Part shown: positions 36,001 to 46,411 of the stretch, in pieces | Layout of the letters: the number at the start of each line of letters is the position of its first letter | How positions within the stretch are numbered: position 1 is the stretch's first letter | NCBI GenBank assembly: GCA_000711775.1 | Contig: ARYC01019252.1 | Span: 1 to 64,000, forward strand | DNA: 64,000 nucleotides | DNA from: Oxytricha trifallax | Taxonomy: Eukaryota; Ciliophora; Spirotrichea; Sporadotrichida; Oxytrichidae | Direction: 5' to 3' | Notes under the pieces: generated by a model | Database searches by the model: none | Told to the model about the DNA's origin: nothing | What the model saw: only the letters and a program-made list of their open reading frames with translations | Translations under genes and position numbers: made by a program

Positions 36001-36063
36001 TGCTTTGGGTTGTTTTTAATACTTTTTTCCCTTGCAATTAAGTGTACCGCATGCGGTTCCCAT
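33001..36063 (-). CDS. TBC-domain RabGAP with Gln-rich tail, interrupted by IESs
   Basis: TBC proteins switch off Rab GTPases. The start MGTACGTLNC at 36063 (Gly2 and nearby Cys) could be acylated. The catalytic IxxDxxR motif reads IMKDLDRTFPLLPFF, and GYCQ carries the glutamine finger. Then come GGNEKEAFWFF, GIRGFFKKEFPLLQQYF and IRIWDNILIYGTRYVF, in the right order for a complete TBC domain. The second half is disordered, Gln/Asn/Ser-rich, with an acidic patch. Two IESs (35730-35869, 35286-35365) interrupt the N-terminal half. A one-base shift occurs between NFYVGS and MLVNGG near 35135. The last 60 codons are very AT-rich, so the end at 33001 is doubtful. Confidence 0.85.
35286..35365 (-). 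other. 80-bp IES inside the RabGAP arginine-finger motif, pointer AGAT
   Basis: On the coding strand AGAT ends ATGAAAGAT and recurs before CTTGATCGC. Joining gives I-M-K-D-L-D-R-T-F-P, the exact catalytic signature. The insert contains no GT near its left end, so it cannot be a standard intron, and unspliced it would destroy the active site. Confidence 0.85.
35730..35869 (-). other. 140-bp IES, pointer TGATGAATT
   Basis: The 9-bp repeat (coding strand TGATGAATT) lies at 35730-35738 and 35870-35878. Removal joins GAYFQVDE to LIKALPQS in one frame. Left in place, the frame ends at a TGA a few codons into the insert. Confidence 0.8.
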
Positions 36064-36189
36064 TTTCACAAGCTGTCCTTTTATTATTACAATATCATAT
36101 GAAAATAATCGGATTATTTTTTCTCTCAATAATATTCTACTCTATCTCCTTTGATTAAAACTTCTATAAAGTTTAACCTAAATTTAGTA

Positions 36190-36252
36190 GAGAATAGTTT
36201 AGAATTTACTAGAAGGGGTTTCGGGGGTGTTACTAGAAGGGGTTTTGGGGGG
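36190..36252. repeat. G-rich duplicated tract with telomere-like GGGGTTTTGGGG
   Basis: ACTAGAAGGGGTTT occurs twice, 34 bp apart. The second copy continues GGGGTTTTGGGGGGG, containing the G4T4 unit of spirotrich telomeres. It lies between the divergent RabGAP and PIGH genes. A similar GGGGTTTTGGGG is at 26537. It may be an old telomere-derived insertion or chance. Confidence 0.45.
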
Positions 36253-36334
36253 GTGGACATTAGTATCATAAAAAATAAGTTGTAAATAAAAGCTTTTCTT
36301 AACATTTAAAATATAAAGCAATATTAAATTAAAA

Positions 36335-37343
36335 ATGATGTCCGAATATAAAGTAGAGAAATACTACTTAAGCAGTGCTTCAGCAAATAACTCTTCTTCA
36401 TTGCAATAAAATACAGCATAATAAAATGCAAAATTACTTAAAAATAACTAAGACACAAGCACCTCGACATCCTCATAGAATAATCACAAGACCACCCTTG
36501 TAGTCAATATATAGAAGAAAATGAATAAAGTACAGATGTTTACTTATCGAATTTTAAATATTGTAAAGGATCTATTCATGCTAGCAACTATTTTCTTGCA
36601 GTTAAAAATAAATTATAATTAGTGTAGGGTTTATTTTAAGCAAAGCGAATGAATGCTTGTAATATAAATTTATTTTATATAGTTGATGAGATTTAAGCAA
36701 TTTAATTAACTATTAGTTGGTATTCCACAAGGGGATAACTTAAATCAAATGCTAGATGAATCTCATTTTAATTTCCAGTCCTTCTATTATTACTATTTAT
36801 CTTAAAAAGTTAATATACGTTTGAAATAACTTATCATGATAGTACATTTTATCATTTTCATTTAAAATTAGAGTAATTTATTTATCTACAATGCTATGCC
36901 ATTTTAGCCTATGTTTGTTAGAAAATATTAGGAAAAAAAATAGTGCAAGGGAAATTAGTTGTAATAAAAGACCTGGGTATTCAAATTGAAACTAGCACAC
37001 TTGATGGAAAGCAGTCTAAGAGATTCCTTGATATTTCAAGAGTAAGAGATATAGTCATCAATGAGGTAAGCCTAAATTATACGCTAATCATTTCATTAAT
37101 AGTACTTGACATTCTTCAGTGTTGGTTAGTACCTTGCAATAATAGTGGAGAAGGAAAAGAAGCTAGTTTTACCATACCCTGTAAGTGTTTCTGTGTTTAT
37201 CATTCAAATTAATCTGAATTTTATTTGAGTTTTGTAACATTGCAAGTTAATTAAACTTTTCTTAATAGAGCTTTGACTTGAGGCTACAGGAATTAGTACC
37301 TATATACTAAGAAGTTAAGCAGCTGCTCTCAAATAATCAATGA
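36335..37343 (+). CDS. PIGH: PIG-H, GPI-GlcNAc transferase subunit
   Basis: PIG-H is a small ER membrane subunit of the enzyme that starts GPI-anchor synthesis. The family block is clear: GKLVVIKDLGIQIETSTLDG, then RFLDISRVRDIVINE, then YLAIIVEKEKKLVLPYP and LRLQELVPIYQEVKQLL before TGA 37341. GT-AG introns separate these exons (37063-37099, and a second ending ...TTAATAG before SFDLRL). Upstream, MSEYKVEKYYLSSAS to FMLATIFLQL and CYAILAYVC supply the N-terminal Ser/Gln region and hydrophobic hairpin. The junction between the two hydrophobic pieces (36600-36850) was not resolved and may be an IES. Confidence 0.85.
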
Positions 37344-37612
37344 AAGTTTCAGCAAGTGTCTATTTTAAAAAAATGAACTTAAATTAATGAAAGCAAATTA
37401 ACTCAAATAACATTAATTCTGTATTAGCTAATATTTGCTATTTCAGTTTGTATATTTCAATATAAATTTTAACTTACAAATGAACATTTCTAGATAGTTT
37501 AGTAATGAAATAAAAATAAAAATTGAATGAAAACAATAAAGTTTAATATCTCTTCTAGAATATATATTCAGACAAGGTTTACACTAGCAAATGAATTGTA
37601 AAACCCAGTTAG

Positions 37613-40600
37613 TCATTAAGAATGAATATTGAGAATTTAGAATAATTATATTAAAATTTAATGATTACTTGATTCTATGCTTAATTATTTAAAATTTTGG
37701 TCATCAAATATTGAACTTTATTTTTACTTGTTCCTTGCACTCATTTTTTTGTTAAAATAACTAAAATAGCTTTAACTTCCACATGCAATAAAGTTTACCC
37801 TGCCATTGATTTTATCGACTAGAGTAGGCACTCCGACATATTCCATTTTAACTTATTAAGAAACCCCACTCATCATTTTAGTGTTGATGTCTTTGCTACT
37901 AACTTATCCATTCAGAGAAGCATTTTAATTTAACAAATCTTCGTTTTCATCGTCGTCTTCTAATGAGGGTTTGGAAATTAAATGTAGGTGAGACTATTCA
38001 ATTCCAAGTTAGTGTTTTCTGTTGTCTCCCCATACGTATAAAAAAAGAGTGATATAATAATTTGGGCAAGTAACTAATTCTCAATTGATTATTATAAACT
38101 GAACCATCAGCTGAGAGAGCCATACAATGATCCTCACCAACTGCCAATTATCTAATTTTAATGCCTAGCATGCTTATCACTGGTTGGGGTGTTGGAGTGA
38201 AAAGCCCAAATAAATTACTCTTTCCATGTTGCTGCAATATTTCCATCTCAGAGAGATCAGTATCTTTTTGAGTCCAGACATACTTCATTTCCTGATAGAA
38301 TTGCTTGTTTCCAGTTAAGTGCTTTATTTTATGTGATAGACCAAGTTTACCGTAGTTTGCACAACCCCAAGTATAAAGAAGTGTTCCTTCACTAATTTTT
38401 GAACGGAACTTTATTGAGGTTAACTATGTCAATTTTTTCCTGTCTCTTGATTATGTTTATTTTAAAGATTAAACTCAATAAATTCTTCTAACTTAAATAA
38501 AATCCTCTTTGGAAGACCTTATTAATGAAATCAGTTTTATCCTCATACTTAATGAAGAAGACTTGCAATTCACCTCCCAACATAAAACACAGTTAGCACA
38601 GTAATTTGGCATAATAAGTCTCAATCATTGTAGCCTCTTAAGGCATATTAATGATGAGGACCCTCAAATTGTTGTGTAGAAGATCAACAATTGAAATCAA
38701 CTTCTTAAGAACATACTAGCAGTCCTCCGCAATGAAATTGACAAAGATCACTTTGTGATTGAGGAATAAGTTCTTGCATTTGTGTCGGTGTAATTGCTTA
38801 GGTCTTAGTTCTTCAGGCTCACTGGAGATCTAGTAAGCTTTCTCATTCTTGGTATAGTCATCTTCCTCTTCAGACTCTGATTCACTTTCAGATTGATCTG
38901 AATCATCCTCATCACTTCCATCCTCATCTGATTCCTCATCATCATCGTCACTCTAATCACTATCTTCATCATCCTCGTCAGAACTTCCTCTCTTATCATC
39001 GCTCTTCAAGTCACTATCATCATCACTCTTAGTCTTACGCTTGGACTTCTTAGTTTTCTTCTTCTTATTCTTCCTACTATCATCATCACTTTCATCTGAG
39101 TTTTCCTCCTCACTCTCATCTGTTGCCTTCTTTCTCTTTGATGCCTATCTCTTACTTGATCTTCTGCCTCCTTTCCTATTATTTTCTTCGTTATCAGAAT
39201 CCTAATCAGACTCTCTTGATTTTTATTGCTGCGGTTGTACTCTTACGCTTTGTCTTCTTTGATCAGGAGTGGCTTTTGTGTCTCCAGGCCTCAACCCCAC
39301 AGTAAGTTGTGACTTATTATCGAATACCTGGTCTTCAAGAGTGGGTTCATACTCCTCTTCTTGTTCACAGATGGGCGGCATAATCTTGCTCTGAATGTCT
39401 TTGAAGTGGGTCTTTTTCTAGTTTAGATTAATCATGAATTCTTTCACCGCTAATTCTTTTAGTTCTTAGGGGGTCATGATCTTTTTTACTGGATTCTAAT
39501 TGTCATCGTCCTCTCTATCTGAGCCATCTTTTCGCTTCTTTTTACTGCGCTTTCTGCGTTATTTCTTAGATTTCTTACTCTTCTTTTTGGTGCTCTCACC
39601 GTCATCTTCTTCATCATCATCCTCTTGAAGAGACTGAACTTTAATACAAATAATAGACATATTTATAACTTGCCTCTTCTTGTGTGAATCTCCATCAGCA
39701 TCATCGTCGTCATCACCAGACTTTTAAGAACCGTCTTCATCCTCATCTTCATCTTCATCATCATCATCCTTATCATCATCCTCCTCTTCTTCCTCGCCAT
39801 CATCCCCATCTTCATCACTTTCTTCTTCCTCACCATCGGTATTAAGCCTTCTGGGTTTCTTCTTTTTCTTTAGTTTAGGGTACTTGGTTGCAACATTTAC
39901 ATAAGGAATGTCAAAATCATTCAGGAATCCAACAAACTCATCCTGAAGTGAGTTCAAAACATCTCTTATATCTTTTAAGGATCTCAAGTTGTTCTCATCA
40001 TAAACATGTACAGAGTGCATACTGAAAACTATAGAATAAATTTATAGTTTTAGATATGATTTACCCTCATCTTGCATATCTGTGAGTACAAATTCTAGAA
40101 CTATAGATCTACCAACAGCTAAAGTATGATTATGACTTGTCACCATCTACTGAAAGTTATAGCTTGAAAAAGTTTCAATCTTTTTGGGTCTCTCTATGAC
40201 ACTAATAATAACTTAGTTACACAAAAATCACTTTAAGTTTACCTTATTGTTCGGTCAAGTGCAATACCGTGTTGATTTTAACCCCAAAAGTAGTGATCAC
40301 CATTTTGAGCAACTGAATAGAGATGTTACTTGCTTATAATTATTCTATCAATTGACACTGTCTCGAACTCTTCAATCTTTAATCAGAATTTACATTTAAC
40401 CCCCACCTCTTTGAATGATTAACAATTTAATTTAACAAATTAATCTGCTATATACTTCTACTGTATTTCACACCTTCATGCTCAATAACCTATTTGATCA
40501 TACCTTTCTACAGAGATATGCCTAATTATCCTTGTGAAGCAATTCCAAAAGAGTAAACCTAACCATTTACAGTAAGCACTACTGAAAAATTATCTCCACA

Positions 40601-42638
40601 ACCTAGCTGCTTGATTGGACCTATTTCATCACTGTTTATAGCGAAGTAAGGAACCAAAATTGGATTCAGAGCGTAATAAAGCTTTTAGTGAGTTAATGGA
40701 CTTAATTGATAATCCAGCTGACTCTTGTCTTAGATTCTAATATAAACTCAAATATTATGACATATACAAAGTTTATATAGATTCCTAACTGGCCGAATTA
40801 ATTGCTGCCAAAACTATAGATTTAGCCAATTTCATCTAAAAATAGACCATGATCTTTACCTAATGCAACTTGTTTCACTTTATTTTCAATTCTTAGCTAT
40901 CTTGGTATTTCAATTTTTATATAATTTCGTTTAAAAAAGGGGTTGAATAAAAAGGTTACTATATTAATGTATTCCATAGAGAAAATCGTGTTTAACCTTC
41001 CTAAAATCTTAGCCCATAGAAAATACTTGGCCAAGTGAACTCAAATAAAGTGTAAAGGACTTATTTGAGTAGATGTCCTCGATTGAAGTGTTTAACATTG
41101 CCATTAAAAGAGAAGGCTTTTCAAACATTAATTTTCTTTCAAAGCTGGTATACATTCTTTAAAATATTCAATTAGGATGATTTAATTTTGTTATAATAAA
41201 AATCAGTATACATTGAGGAAGATTGTTTCTTGGGTTATTACTACAAGATTATAGATTCTTACCATTCCATCAAAAGTTTCTATATTTATGAAACCTACTC
41301 AGGAGTTTCTTATACGTTGCTTTAGTTACTTTATTGCTAATATTTGGATTTAATGTCGATAATTTGCTAAAGAATCTAGTCCTATCTGATCTTAAGCATT
41401 TCATTTGAATTGGCATGTCTTAAGTAAAATTTCTCAAGGTCTTTCTTTAGTATAAGTCCAATTTAAAACTGCTCATTTGACCCCCATGATAGAACAGCTC
41501 TATCAAAAGCTTCAAATAAATTTATAAACCTAAGTATGTTCAAATTTTCAATAAGTGTTTCCTTGATTAATTCTTGAGAGAGTTTGATATTTTAATAGTT
41601 GTTCCATTTAAAAAGCCTATCTTTCTTCTCTTCTAAAGTTTCATGCTAGAAATGATCATCTTACTTTCTAAATCCACTTTGAGATGATGTACTCTTGCTT
41701 GAAAAAGGTGAAGGAAAGGCTGAATTTGGTGCTTTCTCAGAAGCTGTATATTTCTTCATTAAAGACACATTGGCTACACGCTCGTTCATCATTGGTTCCA
41801 CAATTTGAGGCTATTTTGGTCTCTCTGTTAAATTCTATCTGGATTAAGTCTTCTGAGCCCTTATTTAATCTTCTATTCTTTACTGAAAAAGGCTTAGCAT
41901 TAAAGTTTTTATCTCTTCAAGCGTTTACTAGTTTTTAAAGAGATCTGCTTTAGGGTATATTTTGCTCATTACATTCATGCATGTTCTTGCCATTATGATT
42001 ACTTCTGAAATGTTAAGACTGTGTTAATCTCTAAAGGTATATATCAAAATCATAAGGTTTATTTTATGCTCAATCAGTTCACTGTTTCTCTTTAAATTAT
42101 GAGCGCTTTTAATTTCCTCTTCACTTCCAAAATTGGCTTGCTCTATGTGACTTATAGTATTTCCTTCTCCTAATGTAAAACTGACGCTTCCTCCAATTCC
42201 ATGATAATTTGACGATATATCATCATCCATATCTGGCTCTCCAAATTAAGCAACTATAACTAAGGCAGTATAAAACTCCAGCATATTTATCACTTTGATA
42301 TCGTGCTACTAATTGTGAATACTAAGTAATTCAAAGATCTATTTACGAATTTCCTTCCAATATTCCTCTTCTCTCTCACTTTCAATATCATTTTAGTTTA
42401 TCTATCCTTACTTTTTAGTGAAATATTTATCAAAGAATCTCTTAAACTGTTACTTATTAAGTACAAATGAGAACATTAGATCTTCATTGCATGTTTGTTT
42501 ATATTAAGTGTAGAGTAGTTAAGGGGTTTGGAAATAGCATTAAAGTATAGCCTAGAGACATGTTGGGACTCCATTTATAAAAGAGTTTTTCTAAGAGATG
42601 GAACTTTAATGGCAGAGCAATTCAAATTTATTTCCCAT
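37613..42638 (-). CDS. Large RCC1-repeat protein with acidic/basic middle
   Basis: RCC1 repeats form a seven-bladed propeller used by many regulators. Repeats are visible as IKQLGCGDNFSVVL, QVALGKDHGLFLDE, QIYSFGSNQFGQLG, LYTWGCANYGKLGLS and LAVGEDHCMALSADGSVY. A long low-complexity insert (38800-40020) alternates Asp/Glu runs with Lys/Arg runs and includes an embedded block with HKVIFVNFIAEDC. The N-terminal part starts MGNKFELLCHQSS (possible myristoylation). It carries an EF-hand-like INMLEFYTALVIVAQFG followed by KINLMILIYTF. Several introns and at least one probable IES (41148-41205) interrupt it. I treat it as one gene because the frame is continuous into the first repeat. A split into two genes is possible. 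Confidence 0.75.
41148..41205 (-). other. 58-bp IES or intron, 9-bp repeat AATGTATAC
   Basis: AATGTATAC (coding strand) is repeated perfectly at both ends, at 41148-41156 and 41206-41214. Removal of 58 bp restores the frame SSMYTSFERKLMF. A 55-bp GT-AG intron inside the same interval works equally well, so the class cannot be decided from sequence alone. Confidence 0.5.
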
Positions 42639-42768
42639 TTAAATTTAGGTATTTTATTACAATTATTAATACATTTAAATCAAAAACTTTTCTAATCTCA
42701 AGATTGATATTTAATGTTTATTTTAGATCATTTTTGATAATCAGGAATTTAGAAATAATTTTTTAATA

Positions 42769-43541
42769 ATGGAAACAAGAATACTTTAAAATAGAGGATC
42801 GAACTCTTTAACATTTTAAAGAGATATTTACCAGGCACTACCAATGGTTAACAATTAACAAATAAATAATACTGATAGTAGAGTGTCAACGAGTCAAGGA
42901 ATCTCTCAAAATAATTAAAATAGCAGTTAAAAAACGATAAATAATGAAAATGCAGGAAATATTGCGGAAAGTTTATAGACGTGTCTGGTTGTCTTGATTT
43001 ATAATATGTATATCAGGAAATTTGTTATTAAAATTTAAGATATGATAAAAAAGAGGATAAGTTGATTAGGTTCAATTTTGAATTGCATCTTATTAAAGAT
43101 TAAATTATACATGATGATGACAATTGTTATTATCTTACTTTTATCAGTAATCTTTGCGAAGCTCCGAAGACTCTATCAAAGTAAAAAGCTTAGAACTTTA
43201 CTTAAAACAAACAATTAAACCTCTATTCATGTCACTGGTTAACCACAATACTATCATTTCAATATTCCTAAATTTTACAAATAACTTAAAAATAGTATAT
43301 AATTTTTATTTTATATTAACGAATTAATAGCTTTAACATGATAGAGTCAGCTGCTGACGACCAACACAATTCATCAAATTCTGGGAATGAAATGATTGCG
43401 CAATCTCGCTAAGAAGTTTTTCAGGGTATACCAGTTTCCTCTTAGAGTGACCAATTTAATCAAAGAAATGCAGATATGGAAGTATATGGATTCAATCCTT
43501 AATATAATGATAATATAACCTACGAAGATATTGTTGATTGA
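42769..43541 (+). CDS. Unrecognised Asn/Gln-rich protein in pieces
   Basis: It starts METRILQNRGSNSLTFQRD and runs through a Ser/Asn/Gln stretch. A GT-AG intron near 42988-43015 leads to a compact segment with KKEDKLIRFNFELHLIKDQ and CYYLTFISNLCEAPKTLS. A further plus-strand segment (43340-43541), MIESAADDQHNSSN to YEDIVD and TGA, may be its C-terminus or a separate short gene. The link across 43200-43340 is AT-rich and unresolved. I do not recognise the family. Confidence 0.5.
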
Positions 43542-44051
43542 AATTAATGGCATGGATCAGTCTTCCAAAAATAGAACTATTAATCATAGAAAAGATTGAT
43601 TCATCAAGAAAAATCCAAAAGGTTAAAGTGTAGTAATAAGAAAGTTTATATAATATTTATCATGAAATTCTAAAGCCTTAATTTACTTTATCATTAAACT
43701 TCATTCATTAATTAATCTGAAAATATGATCCTATCTAGTAAAAAAAGCATCATTATTACTTATTTTAGGGTGTAATAATATATCTCTTTTGACTAATGAT
43801 TTTATGGAGGAACTTCTCTCTATTCGCCATTATGTAATTTGTTTTGTTTCTCACTTAATTAAAGTCTTATGTCATTAGTAATTAATCTTCTTGAATATCT
43901 TTGTTGAATAGGGATTTTTGGTTTTAAGATACCAAGATTAAATTTTCAATTTGTTTTTCTTTTTCTTGAAGTTCTCGTTTTCTTGTCATGCTTATCCCAA
44001 AGTGATATTTATAAATATCATTTGAAAATCTATTGGGTAGGGTTATGTAAT

Positions 44052-45335
44052 TCACCTATACTTATGGTTTCCTTAAACAACTAGTATAAAATTTAAAAAG
44101 TGATAATGATGGTGGTTTAAATTTCTCTAAGTCTTAAAGCCATGTTTCTAATTAAGCTAATCATTAAACTTATCGAGCACTTCATTCAAGTTCTTCTTGC
44201 CAAAAGACTTTTGAATTATCTAACTTGGTTATTCTATCTCTATGTGATGTTTATGCTTTTTACCATGAAGTAGAGTACTTGAGAATAAGCCTTAAGAATC
44301 CTGAAATAACTACTTCAGCTTAAAGTTTGATATCTGAGATGAAAGAAATTTACTTGAACTGCTAGACTATTAAGATGTCCCTCTCTCTATTTTGAGGTAA
44401 TTTTAATTTTAGTTTCTTGTATTAATATCTAGGTGCTTGGCTGGGGAGAACAGTATATTGGACTATTTTTGTTTTGATAGCTCTAGAGATTAATTGGAGT
44501 TGGATTAGTCAATGTCATCTGTGTAAATTTAAACTTGGTTTCTTTATGAATCAGTGGAATAAAGAGTTGGAAATTAAGGTATTTTAGAGTTGGTGGATTT
44601 ATTATTAACTTGATAAGAGAGTCCTCTGCTAGGGTCAAATGTTGTCACATCTAAGTAAATCTAGCTGTTCTAAATTTTTGCATGATTCATATACTTTTCT
44701 TCTGCTTTAGGAGAGGGTAGTACTTTCTTTGCAATTATCGAAAGATTTTACACAATGCTTATAAGTTAGTTATCAGTTCTTTCTTTATGATGTATCTGTC
44801 TTCTAATTTGATCAATTTCTTCTTTCAATTAACTCTTGAGAAATTTACCTTCATCAATCTTGTCAAGCTCTACAATATTTCTTTTTTGCTCTTCGTTAAA
44901 GTTCCGTTTTCTCTTTTTTGCCTTACTTTTAGTGTTATCTATGATAAGTTTTACAATTTCAGGGACTTCAACTGGTTCTAAGGTCTTGCAGCGTTTCTTG
45001 GACTCTCCAACTATCTAAACTTTGCTGAATATATTTTTATTATCATTCATGAATCAATCGATTGTTCTGATTGTGTGCTCGTTATAACTGAAGAGTTTAC
45101 CACCCTCACCTACGATGTGCGAAACTCAGCGTTTATTTTCGAAAAGCTGAAAGGTTTTTAAATTCCGAGAGTACGAAATAATTTTGTTTTTACGAAGAGG
45201 CTAAAGCAAGTTTCCTTTTTAATAAGGCTCTATTGAGCTTTACCTATGTGTATTGAAGAATTTTAGGGATTATACTGGAGTCAGCATATTTTATGAATTC
45301 TCATAGGATTGGTCTTCTTTATTCATTGTATCCAT
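44052..45335 (-). CDS. Unrecognised basic/coiled-coil protein
   Basis: The start segment MDTMNKEDQSYENSQNML (from 45335) is Gln/Asn-rich. A GC-richer, hard-to-read interval follows near 45060-45130, and then the main frame with SKKRCKTLEPVEVPEIVKL. Next is a basic patch, KSKAKKRKRNFNEEQKR, directly before a heptad-like helix (LDKIDEGKFLKSQLKEEIDQ). A basic region followed by a coil resembles a bZIP arrangement, but the spacing is not checked. The C-terminus is Ser/His-rich and ends at TGA 44052-44054. At least one IES or intron is needed near 45080. A second ATG at about 45050 (MNDNKNIFSKVQIV) could be the true start. Confidence 0.55.
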
Positions 45336-45471
45336 TATTATTTTATTTGTGTAAGTATTGTGATTTTATAACTTTAAATTATTTATATTTTAATTAGGTT
45401 TAGAATTACTTTTAAGAAATTAATCTATGAATATAATTAACTATAACTTTAAATTTTTATCTCATAAGAAT

Positions 45472-46226
45472 ACACTACTTAAAGCCAAAACTACAACAAA
45501 ACTTTTCAAAGCAATTGAGATTATACTCTATGAGTACTGCACGCTTATTGTCTGTGATTTTGTAGTATCTAAATTTACGAACATAATAGTTATAGTAGAT
45601 TATCTAAAAGTAATCCACCCAAATGGATTAATCTCTGTCACAATGTCTTCTTCAGTTAATGGGGTTGTTTTAGACATTTTGTAGGCTCTCATGTTATACC
45701 CTGCATCATACATTTATTGAAAATGTTTGTTACATTTTTGTAACAAACATTTAATTAATCATTAGTTAGGTACAATCTACAAATTTCAGTCTGGCAGGTA
45801 AATCTCATACTGCATTTGCTGCTTATTGCAATGGCAGATTATGTGTTTTTTATTTCATTTACTTTATTTATGGTGAAAGCATAGTTATTAGCAGCACATT
45901 AATCGGAACCACAACTGCTAACGAAATCTGAAATTGTAGAGGTGCAAGTCGCCAGAAGGCCGTCGTAACATTTTCTAATAACTCCAGCACAATAGGTATA
46001 AGAGGTGTTTTGAGTCAGGCAACCCAGACAATTGTTTGCATAGGTGGGCACTTCAACTACTTTATTATAGATTATTTTTATATAGAAACAAAAAGCCTTT
46101 AATAAGTCAATAGAAGGTAAAAATTCTTATAATTTATTATTATAAATATACTTAAGACTTGACTAAGCTGTTGGAGGAGAATAGTAAGATTATTAACGAT
46201 GCTATTAATGCTATTTATAATTTCAT
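45472..46226 (-). CDS. Secreted Cys-rich, probably GPI-anchored surface protein
   Basis: The start MKLQIALIASLIILLF is a clear signal peptide ending near SNSLVKSQ. The mature part has regularly spaced cysteines (NNCLGCLTQNTSYTYCAG, then RKCYDGLLATC and SSCGSDQCAANNY). The last exon begins near 45680 (LTEEDIVTEINPFGW) and ends in a hydrophobic run, IISIALKSFVVVLALSSVFL, just before TGA, as GPI-anchor signals do. Small secreted Cys-rich proteins of this type are common on ciliate surfaces. Two internal joins, near 46060-46150 and 45690-45760, are not resolved, and a perfect hairpin lies in the second. Confidence 0.6.
45721..45752. repeat. Perfect 13-bp hairpin, 6-base loop
   Basis: AAATGTTTGTTAC (45721-45733) and GTAACAAACATTT (45740-45752) are exact inverted copies around ATTTTT. 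It sits between two coding segments of the Cys-rich gene, in the interval that must be removed or spliced. There is no U-run on either strand typical of a terminator. Confidence 0.7.
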
Positions 46227-46411
46227 GTTTCTTATCTAGTTTAATTATTATATTTATGAAATTACCCTATATAAGTAAATATTTCAAATGATATATCCGA
46301 ATTTACTAAGTATTTTGTTAAAATTTACCAATAATTATTTATAAATAACTTTGTATAATTAAGTTTATATTTTACAGTTAACTTATATATTTTGCGCTGA
46401 GTTAACTTTTT

